Notes: generated by a model not told the origin, from the letters alone. Positions 24,897-41,359 are shown, numbered from the stretch's first letter. The stretch: DNA of 64,000 nucleotides from Sarcophilus harrisii (GCF_902635505.1 NC_045426.1:599704818-599768817), one strand, 5' to 3'. Made by a program: numbers and translations.

Positions 24897-26030
24897 AAAG
24901 AAATTAAGTAAATTACAGGAAGAAATAGGCAATAAAAATATGCTTGTTAGGGAACTCAACTGACACCTCTCAAAACCTGATAAATTCAACCAAAAAGAAA
25001 TCAAGAAAGAAACTAACATGATAAGTAGAGTATTAGAATATTTAGACATGCCAAACTTTTGGGAAAAACCTAATGGGAAAAAAAAGTAATATACATTTTG
25101 CTTGATATCAACACAAAATGGACTAGGTATTAGGACAAAGAAACCTTGAAATAAAATGTAAAAAGGCAGACATATTGAAAGGATTGTTTTCATATTATAG
25201 TGCAATAAAACTGCCATTCAACAAAGGACAGAGGAAAGACAAATTAAAAATTAATTGGAAACTAAAAACAATCTAATTTTAAAAAATAAATGGATTAAAG
25301 AGCAAATTATAAAATCAACCTATAATTTCATAGAGACAATAACAACCATGAATTAAACTACCAAAATTTATGGAATTCAGCCACACCAGTACATTGGAGA
25401 AATTTTATTTCTCTAAATTTTTAATTAGCAAAATAAGGGAAAACAGAACAGCTCATTAAAATTGACTGATACCAAAAAAATAAAAAATAAAAACCAAATT
25501 ATCAATTTCCATATTGCCACCAAATTGGAAATCCTGAAAATCAAAAGTGGATTTAGTAAGATTGAAAATTTTAAAAAACAGACAAAAAAATTGAACTAAT
25601 AAATAAATCTTGGAATTGCTTTTATAAACAATAACAATATTAATAATAGATAAACCATTGGTTAATTTAGTTAAAAAAGAAAGAAGAAAAAATATTAAAG
25701 TATCAAAAGTGAAAAGAATGAAATCATGATGAATGAAGGATAAAAGTGATTATTAGGAAAGACATTGCCCAATTACATACCAATTGGAAAATCTTAGCCT
25801 AATCAATGAATACTTATGAAAATATAAATTAACTAGATTAGCAGATCAAGAAATAGCAATCCTAAATAACCACATCTTAGAAAAAAAAAAGTTGAACAAG
25901 ACACTAATGAACTTTCTAGGAAAAAAATCCTAGAATCAGGCATGACTGACTCATGGCTGGATTTTATCAAATATTCAAAGAATATTTTTTTTCCAATACC
26001 ATATAAATTATTTAAGGAAAATATACATGA

Positions 26031-28944
26031 AAGGGAGGCAGAGCCAAGATGATGGAGTAAAGACAGGAACTCACCCAACTTCTCCCCAAAGCATTCCACA
26101 CTCCTTTTAATAATGACTTTAAATTAATTTTATAAAGTCAGAACACCCAAAAAAAGATAGAATAGAACATTTTCTTGCCAAAAACAACCTGTAAGGTAAG
26201 CAGAAAAGATTTATGACACCAGGGTGGGAGTCCAGCATGCACTACTGATGCAGGCTGCTCCAACAAAGCACCAGATAAAGACCCAACTCCAGCCTCAGCC
26301 CTAGTTCCTCAGTCCCAAGCCAGGAAAAGTTCTAGGGATCCCTAAATATGAGGCACTACTGGTGGCTTCCAGCCTTCTCAGCCCAGAGACATCCAAAATG
26401 ACTTGGAAATTTAGCAGAAAAGGTCTGTGGCATTAAAGTGGAAGTCCAGCATACAATCCCAACCCAGGCCACAGGGACCTGGCCCCACCCCTGGCCCAAA
26501 TGGCAACAAAGCAGTACTCTTTTGCTTTAGCACACTACATTTTACAGCTGCAATGAGGAGGGGACACACCTAACAGTTTCAGGGCAGAAAAGAGAGCATG
26601 TGATCAGGTCCCTAGAAGAATCTTTGAAAACGGCTCCAAAAAAGATCAAAGCTTGGGACAATGCACCCTCCACCATGGAAACAAAGCCCTATTTAACAAA
26701 CAGAGCAATTTAAGTTAAAAGCAGAGTGATGGGCTAGGAAATGAGCAGATAACACAAAAGGTTTCTAACCATAGAAAGTTATCATGGTGACAAGTAAGAT
26801 CAAAAGACACATTCAGAAGAAGATAGCAAAGTCAAAACTCCTACATCCACAGCATTCAAAAAAAATAACAATTAGACTCAGGCCATAGAAAAGCTAAAAA
26901 AAGAAAAAAAAAAAAAAGGATTCTGAATATCAAGTAAGAGAAATAAAGAAAAAATTAGGAAAAGAATTGAGAAGAAGAATGCCTAAAAAACCAAAATTGA
27001 CCAAATGGGAAAGGAGATACAAAAACTTACTGAGAAAAATAATCCATTGAAAATTAGAATGCAGCAAATGGAAGCTAATGACTTTATGAGAAATCAAAAT
27101 ACAATAAAATAAAGCAAAAAACTGAAAAGAAAAAAAGAAAAAAATTATGATCTCATTGGAGAAAAAAAAAAAAAAAAACTGACCTAGAAAATAGATCCAG
27201 AAGAAGGAATCTAAAAATTATTGGCCTATCAGAAAACCATGGTCAAAAAGTGAGCCTACATATCTGTCAAAAAAAAAAAAATATTCTGTTATTCTAGAAT
27301 CAGAGGGCAAAATAGAAATGGAAAGAATACACCAATCACCTCCTGAAAGAGATTCCAAGCAGAAAACTCCCAGGAATACTGTAATCAAACTCTGGAACTC
27401 CCAGGGCAAGAAAATATTGCAAGCATACAGAGAAAAGCAATTAATGTATAGTGGAGCCAAAATTAGAATAACATGAGATTTAACAGCTTTTACATTAAAA
27501 GAATGGAGGGCTTGGAATATGATATTCTCTGGACAGCAATGGAGCTAGGATTACAACCAAGAATCACCTATGCAGCAAAATTTAGTATAATCCTTTAGGG
27601 GAAAAGTTGAATATTTAGTGAAACAGAAGATTTTCAAGCATTCATGATGAAAAGATTAGAGCTGAATAGAAAATTTTATTTTCAAATACAGGGCTCAAAA
27701 GTAGTATTATCAGGTCATCAGGAAAGGGATAACACAAAGGATTTAATAAAGTTTATCTCTTTACATTCTTACAAGGGAGAATGATACTTGATGATATATC
27801 AGGACTTTTTCATTATTGTCACAGTTAGAGTGTATGTAGACAGAGGGAACAATGTGAGTTGAATATAAAGGAATAATATCTAAAAAACATAAAATTAAGG
27901 AGAAAGGAATTTACTGAGAGATTGGGAAAAGGAGTGGAAAGGCATAAATTATATGCCAGAAAAGAGGCAAGAAAAAGCTTTTTCAATGGAAGGAAAGGAG
28001 GAGAGAAGGAGGAGATTGAATGAACTTTATTTTTATCAGAATTGGTTGAAATTGGAAATAACATATTCAATTTGGGCACAGAATTCTGTCTTACTGGGCA
28101 GGAAAATAAGATGGGAAGGGGATATGAGAAGGAAGAAAGGTGATAGAAGAGAGGGAATATTCAGAGAAGGGACAGTCAATAGCGGAACACTTTTGAGGAG
28201 AGTCAGACTGAAAACAAAGAAATAATAAATAGGGGAAATGGATAGAGTTAGCAGTAGTAATATTGAAAATTATTTTGATGAAAATTTCTCTGATGAAGAC
28301 CTCATTTCTCAAATATATAAGGAATGGAGTCAAATTTATTTTTAATAGCCTTTCCCCAATTGATAAATGATCAAAATATATGAATTATTCCCAAAGAACT
28401 ATAAAATCATGCATATTTTTGACCTGCTATTCTAAGCATGAATCCCAAAAGAGATTTTAAAAAATGTGTACAAAAATATTTATAGCAGTTCTCTTCTGAA
28501 GACAAAGAATTGGAAACTGAGAGGATGCCCATAAATTTGAGAATGACCTGAATAAATTGTAGTCTATGATTATGAGGCAATATAATTGTTCTATAAAACA
28601 TGATGAGCAGGAGGTTCTTAGAAAAAAACTGGAAAGTCATCCATGAACTCAAGCAAAGTGAAATATCCTGTGTAAAAAGCAATAGCAATGTTGTGAAATG
28701 GTAATCTGTGAATGACTTTGATGTTCTCAGCTATACAATAAATAATCCATGACTACTCTGAAGAACCTATGATGAAAAATCCTGTGCATACCCAGAGAAG
28801 AACTGATTGTATCTCAATTCAGATTGAAGCATACTTTTTCTTTTATTTTATTTTTTAACTTTATTTTTCTTGAGGATTTTTTTAGGGTGGAAGATCTATG
28901 TTTTCTTTCACAACATGACTTTTTTCAGGAATTGTTTGCATAAA
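26031..28944 (+). mobile_element. HAL1 half-L1 (5'UTR, ORF1, ORF2 tail)
   Basis: Starts agggaggcagagccaagatg, the L1 5' end. ORF1 follows at about 27030-27720: coiled coil, 'gaatctaaaaattattggcc' RNA-binding start, and 'aatatgatattctctggacagcaatgg...accaagaatcacctatgcagc' C-terminus. A purine-rich region then passes at about 28240 to the very end of ORF2 (gaagacctcatttctcaaatat) and the 3'UTR. The rest of ORF2 is missing. It resumes at 32408 after the USP11 retrocopy and ends near 32530. Imperfect target repeats are gaaaatatacatga (26017-26030) and gaaatgtggacatgga (32533-32548). ORF1 is broken. Confidence 0.7.
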
Positions 28945-28959
28945 GATAAGTGGTTTCTT
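28945..28959. repeat. Target-site duplication, downstream side of USP11 retrocopy
   Basis: gataagtggtttctt matches gataggtggtttctt at 32393-32407 in 14 of 15 bases. On the retrocopy's sense strand it reads aagaaaccac(t/c)tatc, an A-rich start typical of LINE-1 endonuclease sites. Confidence 0.9.
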
Positions 28960-29426
28960 TTTCCCCCGCAGGTGAAACACGGGCTTTTATGTACAACGGG
29001 TACCAGACGGGAGGGGGGAGGGCATCAGTAATAAAATACATTCTCTATTCCTCGTGGCAGCCTTCTCCCCCACCCCGAAGACCCCGCCCTGGCTGCCCCC
29101 AGTGGGCAGCTGACCATAAATTACAAAATAAGGGAGAAACACCTCGAGGAGAGGGAAGGGGAAGAGAGGGGAGGGAGGCCAGGACTTATTGCTCTGATTG
29201 GGAGCAGGACAGGCACTTGAGCGGCTGCCAGTGAAGGGATGAGCCCAGGGACGGGAGGGGGCAGAGGCCATGACTGGAGGTCCCGGGGGGGGGGTTAGGG
29301 AGAGAGGGCTGGAGGGAAGCCCTAGGGAGCAGTTCCTGAGATGGTCCAGGGCAGTGGATGCTGGTGATCTGTGGGGATAAGGAAGAGGATAGGGTGGGGG
29401 CCCCCCTCTCCCGCCCAGCCCCCCCT

Positions 29427-32530
<3,104 letters not shown>

Positions 32531-33483
32531 AAGAAATGTGGACATGGAGTCCTAGTGAACTCTTTTTATGACACAAATAATGATGTTGATATCTAAGCCA
32601 GGATGAGCTAAAACAAAGAAACAAATTATAGACCAATTTCCATAATGTATATTGATGAAAAAAAAAATCAAGTCAATTACATCAGTATATCACAATAATC
32701 ATATGATATGATCAGGTTAAGATTATACCAGGAATATATCTTTTCTTCAATATTAGGAAATCCATCTAAATAATTGAAAATATCACTATGAAAAGCAACA
32801 GAAATCATATGATTATCTCAATAGATACTAAAAAAGTTTTTGATAAAATATAGCACCCATTCTATTAAAAAATACTATCTTAAAACTGTAAGAAGCATTA
32901 TCTATAATGATAATAAGCTATTAGTTTTGCCAAAAAGATCTGAGGTGAAATAAGATGCCCATTATCACTACTCTTATTCAATATAATAGCAGAAATGTGA
33001 GTGTTAGCAATAAGAAAAGAAAAAGAAAGTGAAAGAATTAAAATAAGGAAGCACAACTATCCCTTTTTGCAAATGATGATGTTATACTTGGAGAACTCTA
33101 AAACTCAAAATGAAAATTACTTATAATAATTAACTTTAGCAAAGTTGAAAAATATAAAATAAATCCACATCAACAGCATTTTTACACAGCCCAAAAGCAA
33201 GAGACAGAAATAGAAATTCCATATTACATTATAATAAATAATAAAATATATTTAGGAGTCTATCTGCTGAAACAAACCTAGGAACTATGTCAACACAAAT
33301 ACAAAACATTCTTCACACAAAAAATTCAGATCTAAAAAATTGGGAAAATATCATTTGCTCATGGGTAAGCTGAGCCAATACAATTTTAATGAGAATTCTG
33401 CCTAATTTACTTAATTTCATACCAATTAAACTGGTAATCTAGAAAAAATAACAACACAATTTATTGGAAGAATAAAGGTCAAG

Positions 33484-33670
33484 ACTCCTCAAACTAAAGC
33501 CCGTGGGCCAGATGCAGCAGCTGAGGACATTTATCCCCCTCACTCAGGGCTATGAAGTTTCTTTATTAAAGGCCCACAAAACAAAGTTTTTGTTTTTACT
33601 ATAGTCCAGCCCTCCAACAGTCTGAGGGACAGTGAACTGGCCTCCTATTTAAAAAGTTTGAGGAACCCTG
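33484..33670. mobile_element. Short hAT-type non-autonomous element
   Basis: A 187-bp unit bounded by actcctcaaactaaag and aaaagtttgaggaaccctg, inverted copies of a CCTCAAACT-type end. It is rich in phrases such as 'cccgtgggccagatgcagcagctgaggac' and 'ggacagtgaactggcctcc', a pattern familiar from dispersed marsupial hAT elements. L1 ORF2 resumes on both sides (ggtcaaga | gtatcagggg), with a diverged repeat, gtcaagac/gacaagag. No coding capacity. Confidence 0.7.
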
Positions 33671-34244
33671 ACAAGAGTATCAGGGGAATTAATGAAAATA
33701 AAAATACAATAAAAGGTGGGCTAGCAATATCAAATCTCAAACTATATTATAAAACAGGGATCACCAAAATTATCTGGTATTGGATAAGAAATAGAATGGT
33801 GAACCAGTAGAGTTGACTGGATTTATATGAAACAGCAGTCAATGACCAAAGCAACTTTGTATTTGATTAAATCAAAGACTTCAGCTTTTGGGAGAAGATC
33901 TCTCATTATATGAAATCTATACACATATATTGAAATCTGGAAAACAATAGGACAAAAACTCATTATAGACCAATTTCTCACATCTTTTACTAAGTTAAGG
34001 TCAAAATGAGTGCATGATTTATTATGAAAGTTGACACCATAAACAAACTATAAGATCAAAGAATAGTTCATCTATCAGATTTATGGATAAGGGGATAATT
34101 ATATTATTATGGATAATTTATAAACAAACACAAGATAGAAAGTATAATAAAATGTGAAATAAAGTAATGCAAAAAAATGATTATATTAAATTGTTTTTGT
34201 ATAAACAAAGGTTATATACAACCAAGATTAGAAGGAAAGCAGAA

Positions 34245-34775
34245 TACCCTTTGATCCAGCAGTGTTTCTACTGGGATTATATCTCAAAAGGATCTTAAAG
34301 GAGGAAAAAGGACCCATGTGCAAAAATGTTTGTGGCAGCCCTTTTTGTAATGGCAAGAAACTGGAAACTGAGTGGATACCCATCAATTGGTAAATGGCCA
34401 AATAAATTATGGTATATGAATATTATGGAATATTATTGTTCTGTAAGAAACAACCAGCAGGATGATTTCAGAGAGTCCTGGAGAGACTTAACATGAACTA
34501 ATGCTAAGTGAAATGAGCAGAACCAGGAGATGATTATACATGGCAACAACAAGACTATATGATGATCAGTTCTGATGATGTGGCTCTCTTCAATAATGAG
34601 ATAATTCAAACTAGTTCCACTTGTTCAGTGATGAAAAGAGCCATCTACAGCCAGAGTGAGGACCAAGGGAACAGAGTGTGAATCACAAAACAACATTCTC
34701 ACTTTCTCTGTTGTTGTTTGCTTGCATTTTGTTTTCTTTTGCAGTTTGTTTTTTCCTTCTTGATCCGTATAACTG

Positions 34776-34825
<50 letters not shown>

Positions 34826-35060
34826 AACATATTTAACATTTATATTTTAGCATATTTCTATTTTAACATATTTTAACATTTATTTTTTTTTTATTTTAAC
34901 ATATTTAACCATATTTAACATGTATTGGACTACCTGCCATCTAGGGAAGGGGGTGAGGAGGAAGAAAGGAAAATTTGGAACAGAAGGTCTTGCAAAGGTC
35001 AATGTTGAAAAATTACCCATGCATATGTTTTGTAAATAAAAAAGCTTTAATAAAAAAAAA
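34245..35060 (+). mobile_element. Young L1 3' end with perfect 14-bp target repeats
   Basis: An 816-bp 5'-truncated insertion starting taccctttgatccagcagtg and ending gtaaataaaaaagctttaat plus A's. It is flanked by gaaggaaagcagaa at 34231-34244 and 35061-35074. It belongs to the same 3'-end type as the L1 at 18012-22575. A TA microsatellite (about 34775-34819) and repeated 'atatttaac' units (34819-34920) enlarge its 3'UTR. Confidence 0.9.
34773..34820. repeat. (TA)n microsatellite
   Basis: About 22 TA units within the L1 3'UTR, followed by a set of imperfect 'tttaacat' repeats. Confidence 0.9.
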
Positions 35061-35639
35061 GAAGGAAAGCAGAAAACTGGAAACAATTCTTACATCAAAT
35101 ATCTTTGATAAATGCCTCATTTCTCAAATACATAGAGAAGTGAATCAAATTTATAAGAATATAAGCCATTTCTCCAATTAAAAAATGGTGAAAGGATATG
35201 GACGGGCGATTTTCAGATGAAGAAAACAAAGATAGTTATAGGTATATGAAGAAGTTCTCTAAATCACTTTGGATTAGAGAATTGCAAAAAAACAAAAAAA
35301 AAAACAAACTTTGAAGTACTACTGCATACTTATCACATTAGTCAATAAAACAACTAAAAAAATATAAAACAAAGCACTTTTTTTACTTGATAATTTTTTT
35401 CTCATTTTTTCCTTTTGATCTGTTTCTTCATTCACAACTGTGATTAATATTAAATTATGTTTCAAATGATGTCAAACAAAACTGTATCAAACCATCTTCA
35501 GAAGAGGGGAAGGACTAGAGTGAAGGAGGGAGGAAGACAAATTTGGAATTTAATCTTATAAAAATAAATAGTAAATTTTTTTCTGGCTATATAACTGAGA
35601 AAAAATAAAATACTATTTAAAATTTAAAATAATATTTAT

Positions 35640-38030
35640 ATAAAACCATTAGCAAGCATCATCTATATTGCAGGTAAAGTAGAAACCATGCATAATATGA
35701 GGTATGAGGACATACCACATTATCACCACTATTGCTCAATATTGTCTAGAAATGTTAGTTATAGCAATAAGAAAAGACAAAAATGAAGGAATAAGAATAA
35801 GCAAAAAGAAAAGTATCAATCTTTGCAGATGATATGATTATAGATTAGAGAATGAACTACAAATAAAAATAGTTGAAGTAATTAATAATTTTAGCAAAGT
35901 TTCAGGAAACAAAATAAATCCACAGAAATCATCAGCATTTCTCTATACTACCAACAAAGATCAGCATCAAGAAATAGAAAGGGAAATTCCATTTAAAATA
36001 ACAGGAGACTATATAAAATACCTGGGAATCTACTTGCCAACAAAACACTCTTCACAGAAATGAAAACAGACAAATAAACAATTGGAAAAATATCAATTGC
36101 TCATGATTGATTTAGCCAATATAATAAAAAAGGACAAGTGTACCTCAATTATTCTTGTTATTCAGCATTATATTAATCAAAATACCAAAAAATTATAATA
36201 TAAAAAATAACAAAATTCATCTGGAGAAAGAAAAGGTCAAGAATATCAAGGGAATTAATTGGGGGGAAAAATGCAAAAAACAGTGGCCTACCAGTATGAG
36301 ACCTAAAACTGTATCTGGTATTTGCTAAGAAATGGAGTGGTGGGTCGGAGGAAATAGTCAGGTACACAAGACACAATAATCAATGAATACAGAAATCTAG
36401 TGTTGGATAATAAACCCATAGACTCCAGCTTCTGGGATAAAAACTCACTATTTCAAAAAATTTCATGGGAACACTGGATATGTGAGAAACTAGCAATGGG
36501 CCAATATTTCACACCCTATATCAAGATAAGGTTGAAATGGGTACATGATTTAGGATAATGATGATACCATAAGCAAATTAGGAGAACAAGAGATAGTTTA
36601 TGTATGACATCTTTGGAGAAGAGCTGAATTTATGGCCAAAGAAGAACTAGAATATTATGAAATGCAAAATGGACATTTTTGATGATATTAAATTTAAAAA
36701 GGTTTTGCACAAACAAAAATGATGTAGTCAAGATTAGAAGGGAGAAAGAATGCTGGGAAACACTTTACAGTCAGTATTTCCTCTTTTCTAAAATATATAG
36801 AGAACTGAATAAAATTCTTTAAAAAATAATTCACTAATTGATAGTCAAAGGATATGAACAGACAATTTTCAGGTGAAGTAATTAAAGACATCTAAAGTCA
36901 TATAAAAATGCTCTAAGTCATTATTGATTAGAGAAATGCAAATTAAAACAACTCAGATACCACTTCACACTTATTAAATTGATTAAGATAGCAGGAAAAG
37001 ATAATGATAAATATTGGAGGGGATGTCCTAATGCATTGTTGGTGGAGTTATGAATTGATGCAGCTGTTCTGGAGAACAATCTGGAAATAATGGATAAGAG
37101 AAAAATTTAGTACTAAACAAGATATAGAAAGCATAATAAAACATATTATCATAATTACACAAAATTTAAAAGTTGCATTTTAAATAAAACCAATGAAACT
37201 GAAATTAGGGGAAAAAAGCATAAACTTGGTTTACGTGAGAATATCAATAAGTATCTCTGATAAAGTCTTCATTTCTCAAATCTGTAGAGAATTGAACAAG
37301 ATTTATAAGAATAAAATTCATTCTCCAATTGATAGTTAAATAATATGAAAAGGCCATTTTCAGGTAAAATTAAAACTAACTAGTCATGCAAAAAATGTTC
37401 TCATGTGAGGTAGTCCTCACACTTATAAGATTGGCTAATATAACAGAAAAGAAAAATGACAAATGTTGGAGAGGATATGGGAAAACTGGTGGAGTTGTGA
37501 ACTGATCCAATTTGGAACCCAAAGGGATATAAAATTGTGCATACTCTTTGATCCAGCAACACCTCTGCAGAATTTATATCCCAAAGATATTTTTTTAAGG
37601 GAAAAGGATCTGTTTGTACAAATATATCTATTATTATATCTATATGCATATATAGCGACTCTTTGCAATAGCTAAGAATTAGAAATTGAGGGGATGCTCA
37701 TTAATTAGGAATAACTGAAAATTTCTAGTATATTATAGTAATGGAATATTAATGTTATAAGAAATGCCAAGCAGGATGATTTCAGAAAATCTTGGAAAAA
37801 CTTAGATGAAGTCATACCAAGTGAAGCGAGAACAACCAGAAAACATTATACATAGTAACCAAAACACTGTATGAATGAAAACTGGTAATTCTCACCAATG
37901 CAATGATTCAAGATGATCCCCAAAACTTATATGAGGAAAAATATTATCAGCTTCCAGAGAAAGAACTGATTGTTTCACTACAAACTAAAGCACACTTTAT
38001 TTTTAATGTGTTTTGCCATTCTAGATTTTA
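35640..38030 (+). mobile_element. L1 ORF2 and 3' pieces, degraded
   Basis: 35640-37100 starts within the reverse-transcriptase region (accattagcaagcatcat) and runs to 'ttctggagaacaatctgg'. 37100-38030 restarts a little upstream in the same L1 map (gatataatagaaagcat-like, then 'gataaagtcttcatttctcaaat') and reaches the 3'UTR. These are probably two old copies. No frame longer than about 80 codons survives. Confidence 0.65.
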
Positions 38031-38120
38031 TTTAGAGACTATTTAAAGTTAATTGGAGGATCTTGGAGTTGAACTCAGGAAAGTCCTTGCTTTTACTCTT
38101 CCATCTTGACTCTGAAGTCC
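38030..38120 (-). mobile_element. Reversed L1 5' end scrap
   Basis: 'gttgaactcaggaaagtccttgc...cttccatcttgactctgaagtcc' is the reverse of an L1 5' start (gga..cagagtcaagatgg). Only about 90 bases remain. Confidence 0.5.
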
Positions 38121-38750
38121 TTCATCTATCTTTTCCTGTACGGTATTCTCATGGTTAATTCTTTGGCTTCTTATACCTACCGATGATTCAAATCAAAGTC
38201 TCTTGCTGGTAGATGACATTAATCTTATGCTATAAAAGACAGTAAGTCTATTTTTCTTAATTAAGGATTCTAAGTACAATTTTTTATTATGTATCAAAGT
38301 TCTTATATAGTGTTTACATATGGGCAAAGGAGAGACTAAATTTATAATTTAGTTAGTCAATACCTGTAAAACTCAAAAAACAATGAAATATGAGAAGATG
38401 AACCATAATGGTCTGTAAACACTGTTACTTGAGTCATTGCTCCAACTTCAAAGAAGGTATTATTACAGTGTTGATATTTTATTATTTGTGTAAACAGACA
38501 TTAAGAGAAGACTGGTACCTTTGGTATTAACAGCTGCTGAGTTCTGTTTCAGGGCTACTTTCCACCTTTGGTGTCTATCTGCCAGTCAGTTCTCATCTGT
38601 GAATATAAGATGCAAATGTTTTGGGTATGAAAAGCTTTAGTAAATGACAATGTTTTTAAAAATGTACACTGACTTTGAGAAATCTCCCCTGTGGAAAGCA
38701 AACTTCTTGAGAACAGAAACTATTTTTCATCTTTTTATATACTCTCATTA
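38121..38750. other. Unique non-coding interval
   Basis: No repeat or coding signal recognised. Confidence 0.5.
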
Positions 38751-38759
38751 TACCTTAAT

Positions 38760-38985
38760 GAGTGTTGCCTCAGACAAACTGAGGCCTGGAAAAGACCTTA
38801 GTCTCCCAATGCATTTACAGCCATCTCTACATCTGTCTTGCCACTGGACTCAGATGACCCTAGAACAGTGATGCTGATAACTTTGCACAGCCCCCAACTT
38901 ACTTAAATCCAAATCAGGTGCAAATAAAACATCACCCTCCAGATGTCATTGGTCCTCTTTGAGTAGTAATAGCAATTCCATTGGG
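38760..38985 (+). repeat. Marsupial SINE (RTE-mobilised type)
   Basis: Contains 'ccactggactcagatgaccct', 'gataactttgcacagccccc', 'ttaaatccaaatcaggtgcaaat' and 'gatgtcattggtcctctttgag', in the order I know from a common marsupial SINE that ends ...tcatggtcctcttcgagaatgaagg. The assignment to RTE mobilisation is from general knowledge. Confidence 0.6.
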
Positions 38986-39018
38986 GATCCAACTTTACAG
39001 TTCCACAGTGGCAATTGT

Positions 39019-39082
39019 CCTTCCTTCCTCCCTTCCCTCTTTCCTTCCTTCCTTCCTTCCTTCTTTCCTTCATTCCTTTTTT
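39019..39082. repeat. (TTCC)n microsatellite
   Basis: TTCC repeats with interruptions, directly after the SINE end at 38985. The 83-codon minus-strand frame across it (GRRKEGRKERGKGGRK) is low complexity. Confidence 0.85.
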
Positions 39083-39785
39083 CCGTCTGCCTAAATGGGG
39101 AAACATACTCTTCCATGTGAGTGTTCTGCCCAAAAGAATAAAAATTTTGATCACTGAAGCCTCATAAAATACTTGGAATTTGGATGATAGATTTTTTTTT
39201 TCTTTTTCATCATCTACCTATCGTGTCATACACAGAATACACAGTTGATAAATCCTTTTAAATTGAATTAGGCTAGAATGAATGATTCCATTGTAATTAA
39301 CAAATGATAATACAAAGTTATGGGGAGTAGAACATCTGCAGATTCTCCATAGAAAAAGTAAATGCTTCTAACATCTATAATTTAGTAGAAAATGTTTGCT
39401 AATGGAAAAGTATTACAAAAACCTGTAAAATGAGGCCAGTTGTTCTCAGATAATTTTTCAGTGATTAAAAGAAAGCCTTTTAAACAAGCTTCAGCAGCAT
39501 CCTGCCTTTACAAACTTTTCAAATATTATTAAAATGAAAGAAAATCTTCTGCTAATGGGACCAATTTGCAAAATATTTATTTTAAAACTCTTATATTTTC
39601 CTTTCATATCAATTTATCAAGAATCTATCAACAGGATTAACAATATGCTTTTAGGAAAAGACACTTTTTTCTGGAACAATATTATATATTATAAAAGTTT
39701 CACAGATATTTTCCTGTTCCCCTTAGTTTCATCATATTAGAACTTAAAAGAAATGTGTTATTTTTCCCTAAAAGACTAAATTTTT
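39083..39785. other. Unique non-coding interval
   Basis: No repeat or coding signal recognised. Confidence 0.45.
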
Positions 39786-40045
39786 CAATCAACCAATCAA
39801 TCACAGAATAAACAGTTATTAAGAACTTAATATCTGTTAAACACTACAGTGAGAGAAGGAGAGAATGAGAGACAGAGACACAGAAAGACATTGACAGAGA
39901 CAGAAAGAGACTGAGAAACAGTAAAACAGAGAAAGAAACAAAATACAGAATGAAGAATAACAGAAAAAAATAGAAAGGAAAAGAGAAGGAGCTGGAGGAG
40001 GATAGAGAAAGGGAAAAAAAGAGAGTGAAAACAGTCAGACACAGT
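39786..40045 (+). repeat. SINE fragment followed by GA-rich low-complexity DNA
   Basis: 39786-39850 ('caatcaatcacagaataaacagttattaagaact...') looks like the 'caataaacatttattaagcacttac' SINE block. It is followed by about 195 bases of GA/GACA-rich sequence (39850-40045). Confidence 0.55.
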
Positions 40046-40554
40046 GAAAATAATTCCCTGAAAATATCTTCTAAATTTTCTTTATTTACAGTTGTATATG
40101 CATTATTTTGCTGAAATTATCATCTCCAAACTCAATAATGATCTCATACTTTCAATTCAAAAAGCTGGTCTCTTCTGTCATCCTCATTCTTTTTCTCTAA
40201 AGGTTTTGACCTTGTAGATGAATTTCATTTTCTGTTTACTCTTTCTTCCCTAGATTTTCATATCATTTCTCGTGATATTCTACCTATGTAACATTTATTT
40301 CTCTGTCTCCTTATCTAGTGCTTCTTACATGTTATAGCCACTAAGGATAGCTGTACTCTGGTAGCACTGTCCAGAAGAATGTTTTCTTTTCCCTTCATGT
40401 CATTTGTCTAGGAGATTTCATAGGGTTCAGAAATCTGGTTATTATCTTTATGTAATAGATATGTATATATGTATGTAATATATGCAAACTTAGTGTTTGT
40501 TCTTAACTACACCCACAACTCACAAACTCCCTAAGAAATATCTTAAACTGGAGA
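40046..40554. other. Non-coding interval, possible L2 trace
   Basis: A CT-rich part (40160-40330, 'tctctgtctccttatctag') vaguely recalls L2. The match is too weak to name. Nothing else recognised. Confidence 0.3.
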
Positions 40555-40728
40555 GGGAGATCCCTCTCATAAGAGGCCAGATTCCTAGAGATGACATTGG
40601 TATAAGTTTCATGTTTTGGCACAAAATAAGAAAAGGTACTTCTGTCTAAGTCCCTGCCAACTATTGCTTCAAGACTCAATTAAAATAGAATTTAAAATAA
40701 ATGAATCATAAAAGCTTTCTTCAGGATA
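40555..40728 (+). repeat. 174-bp direct repeat, copy 1
   Basis: Begins gggagatccct and ends tcaggata. Copy 2 is at 41186-41359, with nine mismatches in 174 bases and no gaps by hand comparison. The last 95 bases differ at only one position. I do not recognise it as a known repeat, and neither copy holds a reading frame of note. Confidence 0.85.
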
Positions 40729-41031
40729 GGCATCTCAAATGCCACATGAGATAAATCCTTGAGAACTTATCTAGTGTCTTTGAGAGAATAGACAAATAAA
40801 ATAAGAATAGTCTAAGCCTAGCCATTTTATCAGCAGTTGTTTAAATGTGTCAAGTCAAAGTCAAATGTAAAATGCATGTTTAACAGCACTCTGAGCTGTT
40901 TATTCTATGTAAAGTTTAAATATCAACTTTTTAGTATATTAGAATAGTTACTAGATGTTGTTAAATCTTGTTAATATGTGTGGTATATTTCATCAATATT
41001 TTTTGATATAAGAAGGCGTGTCTCATAACTG

Positions 41032-41032
<1 letters not shown>

Positions 41033-41067
<35 letters not shown>
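41033..41067. repeat. (TA)n microsatellite
   Basis: About 17 TA units between the two 174-bp repeat copies. Confidence 0.9.
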
Positions 41068-41070
<3 letters not shown>

Positions 41071-41185
41071 TTATTATCTTTTGTATGGAAGCTTTAGACT
41101 TTTGATCCCTAATTTATTTTAATTAGTGTATTTAAATTGATATATGAGATCACAGGATGAATAATTTAATGAGCCAAAGAGAAAC

Positions 41186-41359
41186 GGGAGATCCCTGTCA
41201 TAAGAGCCCAGATTTCTAGAGATGACATTGGTATAACTTTGATGTTTTGGAACAGAATAAGGAAAGGTACTTCTGTCTAAGTCCCTGCCAACTATTGCTT
41301 CAAGACTCAATTAAAATAGAATTTAAAATAAATGAATCATAAAAGCTTTTTTCAGGATA
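41186..41359 (+). repeat. 174-bp direct repeat, copy 2
   Basis: Partner of 40555-40728, 631 bases downstream. The flanks differ completely, so only this block was duplicated. Confidence 0.85.

Noticed and set aside
28955-28972. Splice-acceptor-like tttctttttcccccgcag on the plus strand
   Set aside because: It is the chance junction of the target repeat, short tail and 3'UTR end, with no exon beyond it on that strand.
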